Made by a program: the position numbers and the translations under genes. The notes under the pieces were generated by a model. The model saw only the letters and a program-made list of their open reading frames with translations. It was not told the DNA's origin and searched no databases. Below, in pieces: positions 1-9,465 of a stretch of DNA of 64,000 bases (positions are counted from its first letter, which is position 1; every line of letters starts with the position of its first letter). This DNA is from Panacagrimonas sp041603235 (GTDB lineage: Bacteria; Pseudomonadota; Gammaproteobacteria; Nevskiales; Nevskiaceae), in assembly GCA_041603235.1 (NCBI GenBank), contig JBFIES010000004.1:237563-301562 (forward strand), given 5' to 3'.

Positions 1-743
1 ACTATTTTTTCCTGTTGCTGAAAGGCTTTTCCGCTGAAACCGACAGCATTGATTTCTCCGTCATTCACATCTCTTTTTTCTGCGGCCAGAATTTTCTGCT
101 TACGCGGCATGCTGAAGTTTCTCCCAGCATCAACCGGACCCTGGACGGTTTGCACGCCATGTCCCCGGAAGCGAGAAAGCACCCCGGGCATCTGCTCTAC
201 AAGATCGTGCGAACCATCATCGATCGCTACTCTCCAATCGTTCTCAATCTGGAGTCCAGGTTGGAGACGCTTGAAGAGGAAATGCTGGAGAACGCGCGAG
301 ATGAGTTGCTCAACGAGCTGGTCAGCTATAACAGCCGTCTGCGCAAGCTTCGCCGCATATTCGCTTATCAGCAGGCTCTGCTGTCAGAGCTCAAGGGCGA
401 AGGCTTGCATTCACTTCAGGACAACTATCGGCATGAGTTCCAGGATGCTTTTGAACAGATGGAGCGTCTGGCGAGCCTGACCGACATGCTGCAAAGCCTG
501 ACCGGGGACCTCATCAATGGATATATATCGGTGGCGTCGCACCGGCTAAACAACATCATGAAGACCCTGACGATTGCGTCGGTCATTTTTCTGCCGCTGA
601 CATTTGTCGCCGGCATTTACGGCATGAATTTTCAGCACATGCCTGAACTCAGTTCCAAGGATGGCTATTTCATCGTTCTGGGTTTCATGGTCTTTCTGGC
701 GATCTGCCTGTTGTTCGTATTCAGAAAGAAGCGCTGGCTCTGA
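1..743 (+). CDS. CorA-family magnesium/cobalt transporter, 5' truncated by window edge
   Basis: This is the C-terminal part of a CorA-type divalent cation channel of the inner membrane. The reading frame is open to the left edge (the first possible start is only a TTG at 15), so the gene begins outside the window. A long charged helical region, rich in Glu, Leu and Arg, is the stalk helix. It is followed by two membrane helices near the C-terminus. The family signature Gly-Met-Asn is present in the loop after the first helix (IYGMNF), and the short basic tail KKRWL ends the protein as in other CorA members. The family moves Mg2+, with Co2+ or Ni2+ as alternatives; some relatives (ZntB) export Zn2+. 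The stop lies 1 bp from the end of the convergent PAP2 gene. Confidence 0.93.
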   Translation, partial: YFFLLLKGFSAETDSIDFSVIHISFFCGQNFLLTRHAEVSPSINRTLDGLHAMSPEARKHPGHLLYKIVRTIIDRYSPIVLNLESRLETLEEEMLENARDELLNELVSYNSRLRKLRRIFAYQQALLSELKGEGLHSLQDNYRHEFQDAFEQMERLASLTDMLQSLTGDLINGYISVASHRLNNIMKTLTIASVIFLPLTFVAGIYGMNFQHMPELSSKDGYFIVLGFMVFLAICLLFVFRKKRWL

Positions 744-744
744 T

Positions 745-1287
745 TCAGAAGGAGCGCTGCCAGCGCATGCCGAGAAAGTCGGGTCCGACCACGGGTGCCA
801 GATGGGTGGCATTTTCAGGTGTGACGAACAATTTGGAAATGCCGTAGGAGAGAAGGGCAGCCGCGCCTACGTCTCGCCAACGATGGTGGTCAGTATCCAC
901 ACGGACCCAGGCCACGTACGCCACTGCGGCATAGGCGGGTACGCCATACTTCCAGCCGTAGCGGTCCTGAAGAAAGGCAGCGCTGGAGGTGGTGAAACCA
1001 ACATGACCTGAGGGGAACCCATAAGGGCTGCCATTAGGTCGCTCGCCATATTCGGTGTCGTTGAACGCCAGGCGCAGAGCGGAATTGACGACCAGGCTTG
1101 CGCCGGTGCTGCGTAGAAACTGAAACGCGCCTTCTTTGTCTTCCTTCTGCCAGGTCACACCGAGCGTGGCAAATGGGAGGATCGCTGTGACGATATCGCC
1201 CGGCAATTCGCGTTCACCGGCCTGCGTGTTGAACGACAGCAACAGTGAGACAAGGACGATGGCACATGTTGATTTGCTTTTATTCAA
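745..1287 (-). CDS. PAP2-superfamily phosphatase, secreted or membrane-associated
   Basis: 180-residue protein with an N-terminal signal or anchor (about residues 8-22, ending ...FNTQAG). The phosphatidic-acid-phosphatase type 2 motifs are visible: an RP pair (GERPNG), the central PSGH box (FPSGHVGF, about residue 92), and a final R-x5-H-x3-D box (VRVDTDHHRWRDV). These form the histidine-nucleophile site that removes phosphate from lipid or isoprenoid phosphates on the periplasmic side. The true substrate cannot be read from the sequence. It lies directly downstream of the DUF3943 gene on the same strand, with only a short gap, so the two are probably co-transcribed and may work together at the envelope. 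Confidence 0.88.
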   Translation of the reverse strand: MNKSKSTCAIVLVSLLLSFNTQAGERELPGDIVTAILPFATLGVTWQKEDKEGAFQFLRSTGASLVVNSALRLAFNDTEYGERPNGSPYGFPSGHVGFTTSSAAFLQDRYGWKYGVPAYAAVAYVAWVRVDTDHHRWRDVGAAALLSYGISKLFVTPENATHLAPVVGPDFLGMRWQRSF

Positions 1288-1302
1288 GAGTGTCTCCAGA
1301 AC

Positions 1303-2880
1303 TTATTGATGATCTGACTGCAGACCAGGGTCTCCGGGGCCGCCTTCACTGCGTGGACGCCAGTCCACCGCACCGGAGCGTGTCTGGCCGAGATAGGCGT
1401 AACCGACGTTGAAAGCGATGACCTGCTGGTGGGTGTCGTCGAAGCCGTCAAACTGAGCGTCTCTGCGTGAGGTGACGACGCCAAAGGTCATGGCATGGAG
1501 TTTGTGCACCCGAACCGTCAAAGTGACATCGGCTCGGAATATGTTCTCTTCGCCGCCTTGGATATCTGTGCCGATGTCGCTGACGTGGTACTGGCGAACA
1601 TTCATGTCCAGAGATGCACGGTCGCCGTGGATCAAGCGCATCGCGACCAGTGCCTGGCCGGATAATCCGTTCTGGTAATCACGATCCTGGGCGCGGTTGT
1701 TTTCGAGTGCGCCGGCTGAGCCGTAGCCAAGGCCACCAAGAACCGTACCCTGCAGAGCCCATTTCTCCGATATCCACCACTGTCCGGTCGTGCCCAGTCC
1801 CAGGCCGGTGGTCGATATGCGGAAAATCTGTGGTGCGAGATAGTCGTAGGTGCCGTAGAGGCCCCACACACCGCGGTAGTTATCGCCCGCTTCATAGTCG
1901 GTGCCGTAAAGCAGACCGCGACTGATGACGTTCTCTAGAAAGTTGCTCGACGCAGCCGAGAACTGAAAATGAAAGTAGTCAAACGGACGATCGTACGTAT
2001 ATCCCTTCTTGCCCGGCAGGCCGTAAGCGATGGTGAAATCTCCCGTTACCGTACCGGTATCGTAACTCTGCGGAATCGGCAGGGCCTCTGCATCGCGATT
2101 GGTATTCACGTTGCTGTCCACACTGGAATCCACATTGAGCCCCAGGCCGATGCGGGTGTAGACCGCAGGATTGTGGCTTCGAAAAACCCCGTCGAAACGA
2201 TCTCCAAAAGCGAGACGGTTGAAGCCGGTTGCTGGCGACAGCGCTGCAGCACCAAGCTCGTGCCAAAGCCCCGGTTTGCCACCACTGCTTTCAAGCAGCA
2301 GGCTCGCCATCCTGAACAGGGGCTCGCCCAGGAATCCGCCCCCGATGCCGGTGGTGATTTGGTCATTAATGGAGGGCGGGGTGCGCTCGCCAGCAATTTC
2401 CCAAGCCGCGCTGCCAAGCACCGTGTAGGCAGTCGACGTCCAGTAGCCGTGTCCGGCTGAGCGCGCGAAGCCGTGATACATCGACCCCTGGTAGGGATGC
2501 CCAAACTGATTGATGTCAAATGGGTCGTTGTCGTAGACCCAGCTGCCCTTGAAGTTGCGCTCCAAGGAGTCCTTGTCCACGTCGTAATCGGATGTGCCTG
2601 AGAATTCCCGGTTGAACTGATTGAGCAAAAAATCGAACAGGAAGATATCGGCAGCCGGGATCCACCAGCTGGTTCCTTCCTCTGTGCCCCATTCAAGAAC
2701 AGGCTCGGGAGGCGGTTCGGCAAATGCCGTAGGCGCGCGCTGCTGCTCGGGTGAGTCGATAGGGGGATCGGGCTGATCCTGATCCGACCAGGCGGCACTG
2801 GCTGAAATGAGCAGCGCCAGTCCACTGATGCGAGCCAGCCGCCTCCCGCCCGCAAGGTTTTGCAGGTTGATCCTGATCAT
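1303..2880 (-). CDS. DUF3943 family outer-membrane-type protein
   Basis: 525-residue secreted protein. I chose the ATG at 2880 because a purine-rich AGAGAG site stands just upstream on the minus strand and the Met is followed by a basic then hydrophobic signal peptide ending near SAAWSD. An open extension upstream to 2949 lacks signal features. A proline-rich stretch follows the signal, then the DUF3943 core (FLFDFLLNQFNREF, NQFGHPYQGSMYHGFARSAG). The C-terminal half has alternating aromatic strands ending in Tyr-rich segments, as expected for an outer-membrane beta-barrel. Function is unknown in the family. The PAP2 phosphatase follows 15 bp later on the same strand, suggesting a shared envelope or lipid role (inference). 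Confidence 0.85.
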   Translation of the reverse strand: MIRINLQNLAGGRRLARISGLALLISASAAWSDQDQPDPPIDSPEQQRAPTAFAEPPPEPVLEWGTEEGTSWWIPAADIFLFDFLLNQFNREFSGTSDYDVDKDSLERNFKGSWVYDNDPFDINQFGHPYQGSMYHGFARSAGHGYWTSTAYTVLGSAAWEIAGERTPPSINDQITTGIGGGFLGEPLFRMASLLLESSGGKPGLWHELGAAALSPATGFNRLAFGDRFDGVFRSHNPAVYTRIGLGLNVDSSVDSNVNTNRDAEALPIPQSYDTGTVTGDFTIAYGLPGKKGYTYDRPFDYFHFQFSAASSNFLENVISRGLLYGTDYEAGDNYRGVWGLYGTYDYLAPQIFRISTTGLGLGTTGQWWISEKWALQGTVLGGLGYGSAGALENNRAQDRDYQNGLSGQALVAMRLIHGDRASLDMNVRQYHVSDIGTDIQGGEENIFRADVTLTVRVHKLHAMTFGVVTSRRDAQFDGFDDTHQQVIAFNVGYAYLGQTRSGAVDWRPRSEGGPGDPGLQSDHQ

Positions 2881-3081
2881 GATTTCTCTCTTACTTGTCA
2901 GCAGGCGCCCCAGACCACAGACTCGTCTGGAAGCGTTCCTTGCCCGCACGTCAGAGCCTCTGGCCTTGGTGCGTATTTATACGTTCTCAATGTGGCATGG
3001 ACCTTAGCAGTGCACATCTGAATCAGCCGTTAATTCCGCCCTTAGCGAAGCGCGGAGCGTTAGAGGGAAATCAGGGATTAG

Positions 3082-3471
3082 ATGACAGGACTACACACGC
3101 TCGACCAGGCTCAGTTGCGGCGCGCCGCGCAAGCCGAAGAGCACATGACATCTGAAGGATGTGCGATCGCGGAACTCTCCAATGGTGATTTCGATGGGGA
3201 GGTGTCCATTGCCCGCGCCCGGGTCGCGGCAGGAACCACGACCCGGTGGCATCGCCTGATCGGAATCCGCGAACGCTATGTCGTTCTCGAAGGGCGTGGT
3301 CTTGTGGAAGTAGGCGACCTCGGAGCACAGGAGATATCGCCGGGGGATGTGGTGCTGATCCCCGATGGGTGTCGACAGCGAGTCACGGCAGTGGGTGATG
3401 CAGACTTGCTATTTTTAGCTATTTGCTCGCCGCGATTTCAGTGGGAGGCTTACGAGGACATCGACGATTGA
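3082..3471 (+). CDS. small cupin-domain protein
   Basis: 129-residue single-domain cupin. The beta-barrel motifs are readable: G51-x5-H57, then E64, Gly 71 and the second motif P87-G-D-x3-I-P94. The usual His after that Pro is replaced by Arg/Gln, so the metal site looks incomplete and the protein may be a binder rather than an enzyme. An AGGGA sequence sits 4 bp before the ATG. It precedes galU by 124 bp on the same strand. No specific substrate can be named. Confidence 0.82.
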   Translation: MTGLHTLDQAQLRRAAQAEEHMTSEGCAIAELSNGDFDGEVSIARARVAAGTTTRWHRLIGIRERYVVLEGRGLVEVGDLGAQEISPGDVVLIPDGCRQRVTAVGDADLLFLAICSPRFQWEAYEDIDD

Positions 3472-3595
3472 GTCGCGCCGCCTGCAAAGCAGATCGACAG
3501 ACTCTAGAATAGGGATTCGTCCGGGCCAGACAGCAGGTGCCCCGCCTGTTTTCGGGGGCCCGGTACAACAGAACACATTCAGGGATAACACAACA

Positions 3596-4501
3596 ATGCG
3601 GATCCGCAAGGCAGTATTCCCCGTTGCCGGCATGGGCACGCGCTTCCTTCCCGCGACCAAGGCCAGCGCCAAGGAAATGCTGCCTGTCGTCGACAAACCG
3701 CTGATCCAGTACGCGGTTCAGGAGGCGATCAGTGCCGGTGCAGAGGAGCTGATTTTCATCACCGGGCGCTCGAAGAACTCCATCATGGATCACTTCGACA
3801 AGGCCTATGAGCTGGAAGCGGAACTGGCCCAGAAGAACAAGACCGAACTTCTGCAGATGGTGCAGGAAATCCTGCCTCCCGGTATTACCTGCATCTTCAT
3901 CCGCCAGGCTGAGGCTCTTGGATTGGGGCACGCTGTCTTGTGTGCCTGGCCGGCAGTGGGTGACGAAGATTTCTCAGTCATCCTTGCAGATGATCTCATC
4001 GACGGGCGACTGCGCCCCTGCTTGGCGCAGATGCAGCGTGTCTACCAGGAATACGGCACCAGCGTGATTGCGACCGAGCGCGTGCCCAAGGAAGACATTT
4101 CCGGCTACGGCGTGGTTGATGTTCATCCGGTGGGGCCGGGGCTGGGTGAGATTCGCGCCATTGTCGAAAAGCCCAAGCCCGAGGATGCGCCAAGCAATCT
4201 GGCCGTGGTGGGGCGCTACATCCTGACTCCGAGAATTTTCAAATTGCTGGAAAGAACGCCACGCGGCAAAGGCGGCGAGATCCAGCTCACGGATGCCATT
4301 GAGGCCATGATCCAGGAGCAGACCGTACTGGCTTACGAGTTTGAAGGCACCCGATACGATTGTGGATCAAAGTTGGGGTACCTGAAGGCCAACGTCGAGT
4401 ATGGTCTCAAACATCCGGAGCTTGCGGACGACTTCCGCGAGTATCTGGGGCAACTGACCCACGACTGGAAACCAAGCAAGCCGGCGAAGGGAAAGTCCTG
4501 A
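3596..4501 (+). CDS. galU: UTP--glucose-1-phosphate uridylyltransferase
   Basis: 301 residues, full length for GalU. The nucleotidyl-transferase signature G-x-G-T-R-F-L-P-A-T-K is near residue 12, followed by KEMLPVVDKPLIQY. The later motifs EKPKPEDAPSNLAVVGRY and YDCGSKLGYLKANVE are typical of bacterial GalU. The enzyme makes UDP-glucose in the cytoplasm from UTP and glucose 1-phosphate, feeding cell-surface polysaccharide, LPS core and glycogen or osmolyte routes. The next gene, sucA, starts 40 bp downstream but belongs to central metabolism, so the order does not imply a shared pathway. Confidence 0.97.
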   Translation: MRIRKAVFPVAGMGTRFLPATKASAKEMLPVVDKPLIQYAVQEAISAGAEELIFITGRSKNSIMDHFDKAYELEAELAQKNKTELLQMVQEILPPGITCIFIRQAEALGLGHAVLCAWPAVGDEDFSVILADDLIDGRLRPCLAQMQRVYQEYGTSVIATERVPKEDISGYGVVDVHPVGPGLGEIRAIVEKPKPEDAPSNLAVVGRYILTPRIFKLLERTPRGKGGEIQLTDAIEAMIQEQTVLAYEFEGTRYDCGSKLGYLKANVEYGLKHPELADDFREYLGQLTHDWKPSKPAKGKS

Positions 4502-4540
4502 GTTGAGACAGCAAAGAAGGCCGGTAAGCGAGAACAACAG

Positions 4541-7405
4541 ATGACTGCCAGTAAATATCAAAGCGACATTGCAAGCTCCTCCATCGGCGGCAGCAATGGG
4601 GCGTTCATTGAGACGTACTACGAACGCTTTCTAGAAGACCCCGAGTCGGTCGAGCCGAGTTGGCGCGCCTATTTCAGGAATATCCAGGACCAGAACGCCC
4701 CCCGGGAAACCGTCCACAGTGATGTTGTGGCCAGGTTCGAGGCACTGGCGCGGGATAAACGACCCGGTACCGTGGTGGTCTCCGATGGTGGCTTCGACGC
4801 GCGCGCCGCCGAGAAACAGGCCGCTGTCCTTCGCCTGATCAACTATTACCGCGTTCGTGGCCACCAGGCGGCGCGACTGGATCCGCTCGGGCTGGTCCAA
4901 GGCGCCAATATTCCCGACTTGGATCCCGCGTTTCACGGTCTTGATGAATCGGACATGGATACGGTCTTCAACACCGGCTCCATGGCGACCGCAGATCGTC
5001 TGCCGCTGCGTGAAATTCTCAAGCTGCTCAAGGCGATCTACACCGACACCATGGGTGTCGAGTACATGTACATCACTGAAACATCGGAAAAGCGATGGAT
5101 TCAGAAGCGGCTGGAGGGCAGTGCCTTCGAACCCAAGCTCACCGCCAAGCGCAAGAAAAGCACGCTGCTGCAGCTGGTCGCCGCTGAAGGGCTAGAGCGC
5201 TATCTGCACAATAAATACGTCGGCCAGAAGCGATTTTCGCTTGAAGGTGGAGATTCACTGATTCCAGCCATGGATGAGGTGCTGCGTGCCTGTGCCGAGC
5301 GTGATGTCGAGGAAATTTTGATCGGCATGGCGCATCGGGGCCGCCTGAATATGCTGGTCAATGTGCTCGGCAAGGCGCCCACGGACTTGTTCGCTGAGTT
5401 CGAAGGCAAGTATTCGGCAGAGAGCCTGTCGCGTTCCGGCGACGTCAAATATCACATGGGCTTTTCAACGGACGTTGAAGTGTCCGGCAAGAGCCTGCAC
5501 ATGGTGCTGGCTTTCAATCCCTCGCACCTGGAAATCGTCAATCCAGTGGTCGAGGGTAGTGTCAAAGCCCGACAGACGCGTCGGCATGACGAGAAAGGTC
5601 AGCGCGTGGTGCCGGTTCTGATCCACGGAGATGCCGCTTTCGCGGGCCAAGGCGTGGTCATGGAAACCTTGCAGCTTTCGCATGCAAAGGGCTACTCCAC
5701 GGGTGGCACGGTTCACATCATCGTTAATAACCAGATCGGGTTTACGACCCCTAATCCGATTGAAGCTGCACCGCTACGAGAGGCACGCACCTCCCGCTAC
5801 TGCACCGACATTGCCAAGATGCTCGAGTGCCCGGTCTTTCACGTCAATGGGGATGACCCCGAAGCCGTTGTCTTCGCAACGCGGCTGGCGATGGATTTCC
5901 GAAACGAGTTCCACAAGGATGTTCTGGTCGACATCTGTTGCTATCGGCGCCTGGGTCACAACGAGGCCGATGAGCCTTCCGTTACCAGCCCATTGATGTA
6001 CGCGAAGATCAAAAAACATCCCACCACGCTGGCGGTCTATGCCAAGAAGCTGGAAGAAGAAGGCTTCATTGCCAAGGGTGAAGTTGACGAACTGATCGCC
6101 AAGTACCGCACTGGGCTGGATGAGGGCAAGAACATTGCCCGCACGACCCTGGGCCTGGTCGGTAATAAGCACACGGTCAATTGGAGTAACTACGGCAACG
6201 GAACCTGGGATACGCCTACAGATACATCCATCAAGATCAGCCAGCTGCGCTCCCTCTACAAGCGCGTCAGCGCGCTGCCGGAAGACTTTACCCTGCACCC
6301 CAGGGTCAAGAAGATGTTTGAAGACCGGGACAAGATGGCCGCTGGCAAGCAGCCCATGGACTGGGGCTTCGCCGAGACCATGGCGTACGCAGCGCTGGTC
6401 AACGAAGGATTCTCGGTGCGCGTGTCGGGTCAGGATGCCCGTCGCGGAACCTTCTTCCATCGCCACGCCACCTTGCATGACGCAGTAACAGGAAAGAGCT
6501 TCACCCCGCTGCGTCATATGGATTCAGACAAGTACCGCTTCATCATCAACGACACCCTGCTGTCGGAAGAAGGGGTGCTGGGCTTTGAATACGGCTATTC
6601 AACCACTGACCCCGATACGCTGGTGATCTGGGAAGCGCAGTTTGGCGACTTTGCCAATGGCGCGCAGGTGCTGTTTGACCAGTTTATTGCCAGCGGATAC
6701 GCCAAATGGGGCCGGTTGTGCGGTCTGACCATTTTCCTGCCGCATGGTTATGAGGGGCAGGGGCCTGAGCATTCATCCGGTCGACTGGAGCGCTGGCTGC
6801 AGTTGTGCGCCGGCAATAATCAGCAGGTGGTCGTGCCGTCTACGCCGGCGCAGATGTTCCACATGTTGCGGCGGCAGATGAAGCGCTCCCTGCGCCTGCC
6901 GCTGATCGTGATGACGCCGAAGTCTTTGCTGCGTCATCCGATGTCTGTTTCGAGTCTGGATGATCTGACCAAGGGAAGCTTCCGGCCGATCCTGTTTGAA
7001 AAGGAAGACCTGGATAACGAGAAGGTGACCCGCATCATCTTCTGTTCCGGCAAGGTTTACTACGACCTGGTCCAGACCCGTGCCAAGGAGAAGCTCAGCA
7101 ACGTGGCTATTGTTCGCATTGAGCAGCTGTATCCCTTCCCGCGGGAAGATTACGAGAAAGCGCTCGAGACCTACCCCAATGCCAAGGAGGTGGTCTGGTG
7201 TCAGGAAGAACCGGAGAATCAGGGCGCCTGGTATCCCATCAAGCACCGGCTGCAGACCTATCTCGGTCCTCAGCACCAGATGTTCTACGCCACGCGTGCC
7301 GGTATGGCGACGACCGCTGGCGGCTTCCTCAAGGTTCACCAGAAAGAACAGGCGGAACTGGTCCATGAAGCTCTGGTGGGTGGCAAGCCTGCCAAGGGCG
7401 GCTAG
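4541..7405 (+). CDS. sucA: 2-oxoglutarate dehydrogenase E1 component
   Basis: 954 residues, the usual length. The N-terminus carries the short E1o tail (GSNGAFIETYYERFLEDPESVEPSWRAYF, split here: GSNGAFIETYYERF, then DPESVEPSWRAYF). The thiamine-diphosphate domain shows the E1o hallmarks GMAHRGRLNMLVNVLGK, FNPSHLEIVNPVVEGS, HGDAAFAGQGVV and CYRRLGHNEADEPS. The C-terminal half contains the transketolase-like region with LPHGYEGQGPEHSSGR and the final QEEPENQGAW motif. It decarboxylates 2-oxoglutarate and passes the succinyl group to the E2 lipoyl arm in the TCA cycle. sucB follows 49 bp later, so the two form an operon; no lpd (E3) gene is next to them. Confidence 0.98.
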   Translation: MTASKYQSDIASSSIGGSNGAFIETYYERFLEDPESVEPSWRAYFRNIQDQNAPRETVHSDVVARFEALARDKRPGTVVVSDGGFDARAAEKQAAVLRLINYYRVRGHQAARLDPLGLVQGANIPDLDPAFHGLDESDMDTVFNTGSMATADRLPLREILKLLKAIYTDTMGVEYMYITETSEKRWIQKRLEGSAFEPKLTAKRKKSTLLQLVAAEGLERYLHNKYVGQKRFSLEGGDSLIPAMDEVLRACAERDVEEILIGMAHRGRLNMLVNVLGKAPTDLFAEFEGKYSAESLSRSGDVKYHMGFSTDVEVSGKSLHMVLAFNPSHLEIVNPVVEGSVKARQTRRHDEKGQRVVPVLIHGDAAFAGQGVVMETLQLSHAKGYSTGGTVHIIVNNQIGFTTPNPIEAAPLREARTSRYCTDIAKMLECPVFHVNGDDPEAVVFATRLAMDFRNEFHKDVLVDICCYRRLGHNEADEPSVTSPLMYAKIKKHPTTLAVYAKKLEEEGFIAKGEVDELIAKYRTGLDEGKNIARTTLGLVGNKHTVNWSNYGNGTWDTPTDTSIKISQLRSLYKRVSALPEDFTLHPRVKKMFEDRDKMAAGKQPMDWGFAETMAYAALVNEGFSVRVSGQDARRGTFFHRHATLHDAVTGKSFTPLRHMDSDKYRFIINDTLLSEEGVLGFEYGYSTTDPDTLVIWEAQFGDFANGAQVLFDQFIASGYAKWGRLCGLTIFLPHGYEGQGPEHSSGRLERWLQLCAGNNQQVVVPSTPAQMFHMLRRQMKRSLRLPLIVMTPKSLLRHPMSVSSLDDLTKGSFRPILFEKEDLDNEKVTRIIFCSGKVYYDLVQTRAKEKLSNVAIVRIEQLYPFPREDYEKALETYPNAKEVVWCQEEPENQGAWYPIKHRLQTYLGPQHQMFYATRAGMATTAGGFLKVHQKEQAELVHEALVGGKPAKGG

Positions 7406-7453
7406 TCAGCACACAAACAACGAAAGCAAGCGCACATTTTTGAGAATTGACCC

Positions 7454-8674
7454 ATGACAATTGAAATCAAAGTCCCCAACCTGCCTGAGTCCGTGTCTTC
7501 GGCCACGGTGGCGGAATGGCATATCAAGGCAGGCGACACGGTGTCGCGCGAACAGAATCTGGTAGACCTCGAAACCGACAAGGTCATGCTCGAAGTGCCA
7601 GCCACTTCTGACGGCGTGCTCAAGGAGATTCGCATCGAGGCAGGGGCAACCGTCAATGCCGGCGATGTCATCGGCATCCTGGAAGAGGGCAGTGCATCGG
7701 CCAAGCCTGCGGCGTCAAAGTCAGAGGACGGTGCTGCCGCCAAATCGGAGTCAGGTTCTGCTTCTGAATCTGCTGACGATACTCAGCAAAGTCCAGCAGT
7801 GCGCAAACTGCTCGCAGAACTTGGTCTCAAGGCGAGCGTGATCAAGGGCACTGGCAAGGGCGGCCGTCTCACCGTTGAGGATGTAAAGGCGCATGCTGAG
7901 AAAGGCAGTGAACCGGCCTCATCAAAGAGCTCTGATAGTGCTCCAGCACCGGAAGCGCGTCGCTCGACCGGAGGCCGTGAGGAGCAGCGGGTTCCAATGA
8001 CGCGTATTCGCGCCCGCATTGCTGAGCGTTTGGTGCAGGCGCAGCAAAGCGCCGCAATGCTGACGACCTTCAACGAAGTGGACATGAAGGCGGTAGGCGA
8101 CACGCGTGCCAAGTACAAGGATCAGTTTCAGAAAGCCCACGGCGTGAAACTGGGGTTCATGAGCTTTTTCGTGAAAGCTTCCATTGAAGCTCTGAAAAAA
8201 TATCCTGCGGTCAATGCCTCCATCGACGGCAATGATGTGATCTATCACAGCTACTACGACATCGGCGTCGCTGTTTCCACCGATCGTGGTCTGGTCGTGC
8301 CGATTCTTCGCGATGCGGATGCGCTGTCCTTCGGTGATATCGAACAGAACATTGGCAACCTCGGAATCAAGGCACGCGATGGCAAGCTGACCATGGACGA
8401 CCTCACCGGCGGTACGTTCTCCATCACCAACGGCGGTGTGTTTGGCTCGATGATGTCCACGCCCATCCTGAATCCGCCACAGGCTGCCATTCTGGGAATG
8501 CATGGCATGTTTGATCGTCCGGTCGTCGTCGATGGCGAGATCAAGATCCGCCCGATGATGTACCTGGCACTGACCTACGATCATCGCCTGATTGATGGGC
8601 GCGAAGCGGTGTTGTTCCTGCGCACCATCAAGGAAAGCCTGGAAGATCCGGCTCGCCTTCTGCTCAGCATTTGA
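7454..8674 (+). CDS. sucB: dihydrolipoyllysine-residue succinyltransferase (E2o)
   Basis: 406 residues. Domain order is clear: an N-terminal lipoyl domain with the lipoylated Lys in DLETDKVMLEVP (about residue 42), an Ala/Ser-rich linker, a peripheral-subunit-binding domain (SPAVRKLLAELGLKAS..GTGKGGRLTVEDV), a second linker, then the catalytic acyltransferase domain ending in DHRLIDGREAVLFL with the H-x3-D-G active site. It transfers the succinyl group from SucA to CoA. It lies 49 bp after sucA in one operon, which is closed by the terminator hairpin just downstream. Confidence 0.98.
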   Translation: MTIEIKVPNLPESVSSATVAEWHIKAGDTVSREQNLVDLETDKVMLEVPATSDGVLKEIRIEAGATVNAGDVIGILEEGSASAKPAASKSEDGAAAKSESGSASESADDTQQSPAVRKLLAELGLKASVIKGTGKGGRLTVEDVKAHAEKGSEPASSKSSDSAPAPEARRSTGGREEQRVPMTRIRARIAERLVQAQQSAAMLTTFNEVDMKAVGDTRAKYKDQFQKAHGVKLGFMSFFVKASIEALKKYPAVNASIDGNDVIYHSYYDIGVAVSTDRGLVVPILRDADALSFGDIEQNIGNLGIKARDGKLTMDDLTGGTFSITNGGVFGSMMSTPILNPPQAAILGMHGMFDRPVVVDGEIKIRPMMYLALTYDHRLIDGREAVLFLRTIKESLEDPARLLLSI

Positions 8675-8691
8675 GGTTGTCAGTGCCGTAT

Positions 8692-8719
8692 GAAACGCCC
8701 CGCAAGGGGCGTTTCTTTT
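8692..8719 (+). terminator. Rho-independent terminator of sucAB
   Basis: Perfect 10-bp stem GAAACGCCCC / GGGGCGTTTC with a GCAA tetraloop, directly followed by TTTT. It sits 17 bp after the sucB stop. Confidence 0.93.
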
Positions 8720-8746
8720 GGCACACGATGAAGCGGAGATCGCAAC

Positions 8747-9379
8747 GTGAGTGAAAAGGAGTTGATCTATATCGCTGACCCGATGTGTTCCTGGTGTTGG
8801 GGTTTCTCATCGGTTATCCAGCAGATTGCAGACCGTCTGCATGCCCATGGAGCCGCAACGCTTCGCGTTTTGCCTGGCGGCCTGCGAACTGAGGCGGCCT
8901 CCGAGATGGGCCAGAAGGCTGCGGACGAGGTCATGCATCACTGGCAGGACGTTGCCAAGGCAACAGGACAGGCCTTTAATTTTGAGTCTCCCCTGAATGC
9001 CGAGTTTGTGTACAACACCGCACCCGCATGTCTGGCGGTGTCAGCCATGGCTCGGCATATGCCGGGCATGGAGCTGCCTTATCTGCACGCCTTGCACCAA
9101 GCCTTCTATGTGGAGCGCCGCGATTTGAAACAGCTTGAGGTCCTGACCGACTGTGCCGTTTCCTGCGGTGTAGTGCCGGGCCCGTTTGCAGAGAAACTAG
9201 GCACGCCTGATGCGCGAAGCTGGGCATCCAAGGACATCAACACAGTTCGTCAGTGGGGAATTCAGGGCTTTCCTGCGGTTCTGCTTCTGACCGGCGATCA
9301 GGTGTCAGTCCTGACCATCGGGTACCAGGCCTGGAGCGAGCTGCAAGGGCCGCTCGACGAGTGGCTTAGTGCGGCCTGA
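8747..9379 (+). CDS. DsbA-family (FrnE-like) thioredoxin-fold oxidoreductase
   Basis: 210 residues starting at GTG with GGAG a few bases upstream. The thioredoxin-type redox motif C-S-W-C lies at about residues 13-16 (DPMCSWCWGF), and the cis-proline segment is seen near the C-terminus (QGFPAVLLL). No signal peptide is visible, so it acts in the cytoplasm, unlike classical DsbA. The helical insert between the two halves fits the DsbA/FrnE (2-hydroxychromene-2-carboxylate isomerase-like) fold. A thiol-disulfide oxidoreductase role is likely; the partner is unknown. It stands alone between the sucAB terminator and the next flavoprotein. Confidence 0.88.
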   Translation: MSEKELIYIADPMCSWCWGFSSVIQQIADRLHAHGAATLRVLPGGLRTEAASEMGQKAADEVMHHWQDVAKATGQAFNFESPLNAEFVYNTAPACLAVSAMARHMPGMELPYLHALHQAFYVERRDLKQLEVLTDCAVSCGVVPGPFAEKLGTPDARSWASKDINTVRQWGIQGFPAVLLLTGDQVSVLTIGYQAWSELQGPLDEWLSAA

Positions 9380-9465
9380 TTGGCTGTGGGAGCGACACGA
9401 GCAAGGTCTAGACAAGGGCAGGTAGAATCTGCGCCGTAAAAATTTTCAGCGAACAGGATCAAATC

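Noticed and set aside
3036..3072. imperfect palindrome CCCTTAGCG ... CGTTAGAGGG
   Set aside because: Could be a dispersed intergenic repeat, but I found no second copy in the window, so it is not reported as a repeat.
5774..6517. 247-residue frame on the minus strand
   Set aside because: Opposite the sucA coding sequence; no motif.
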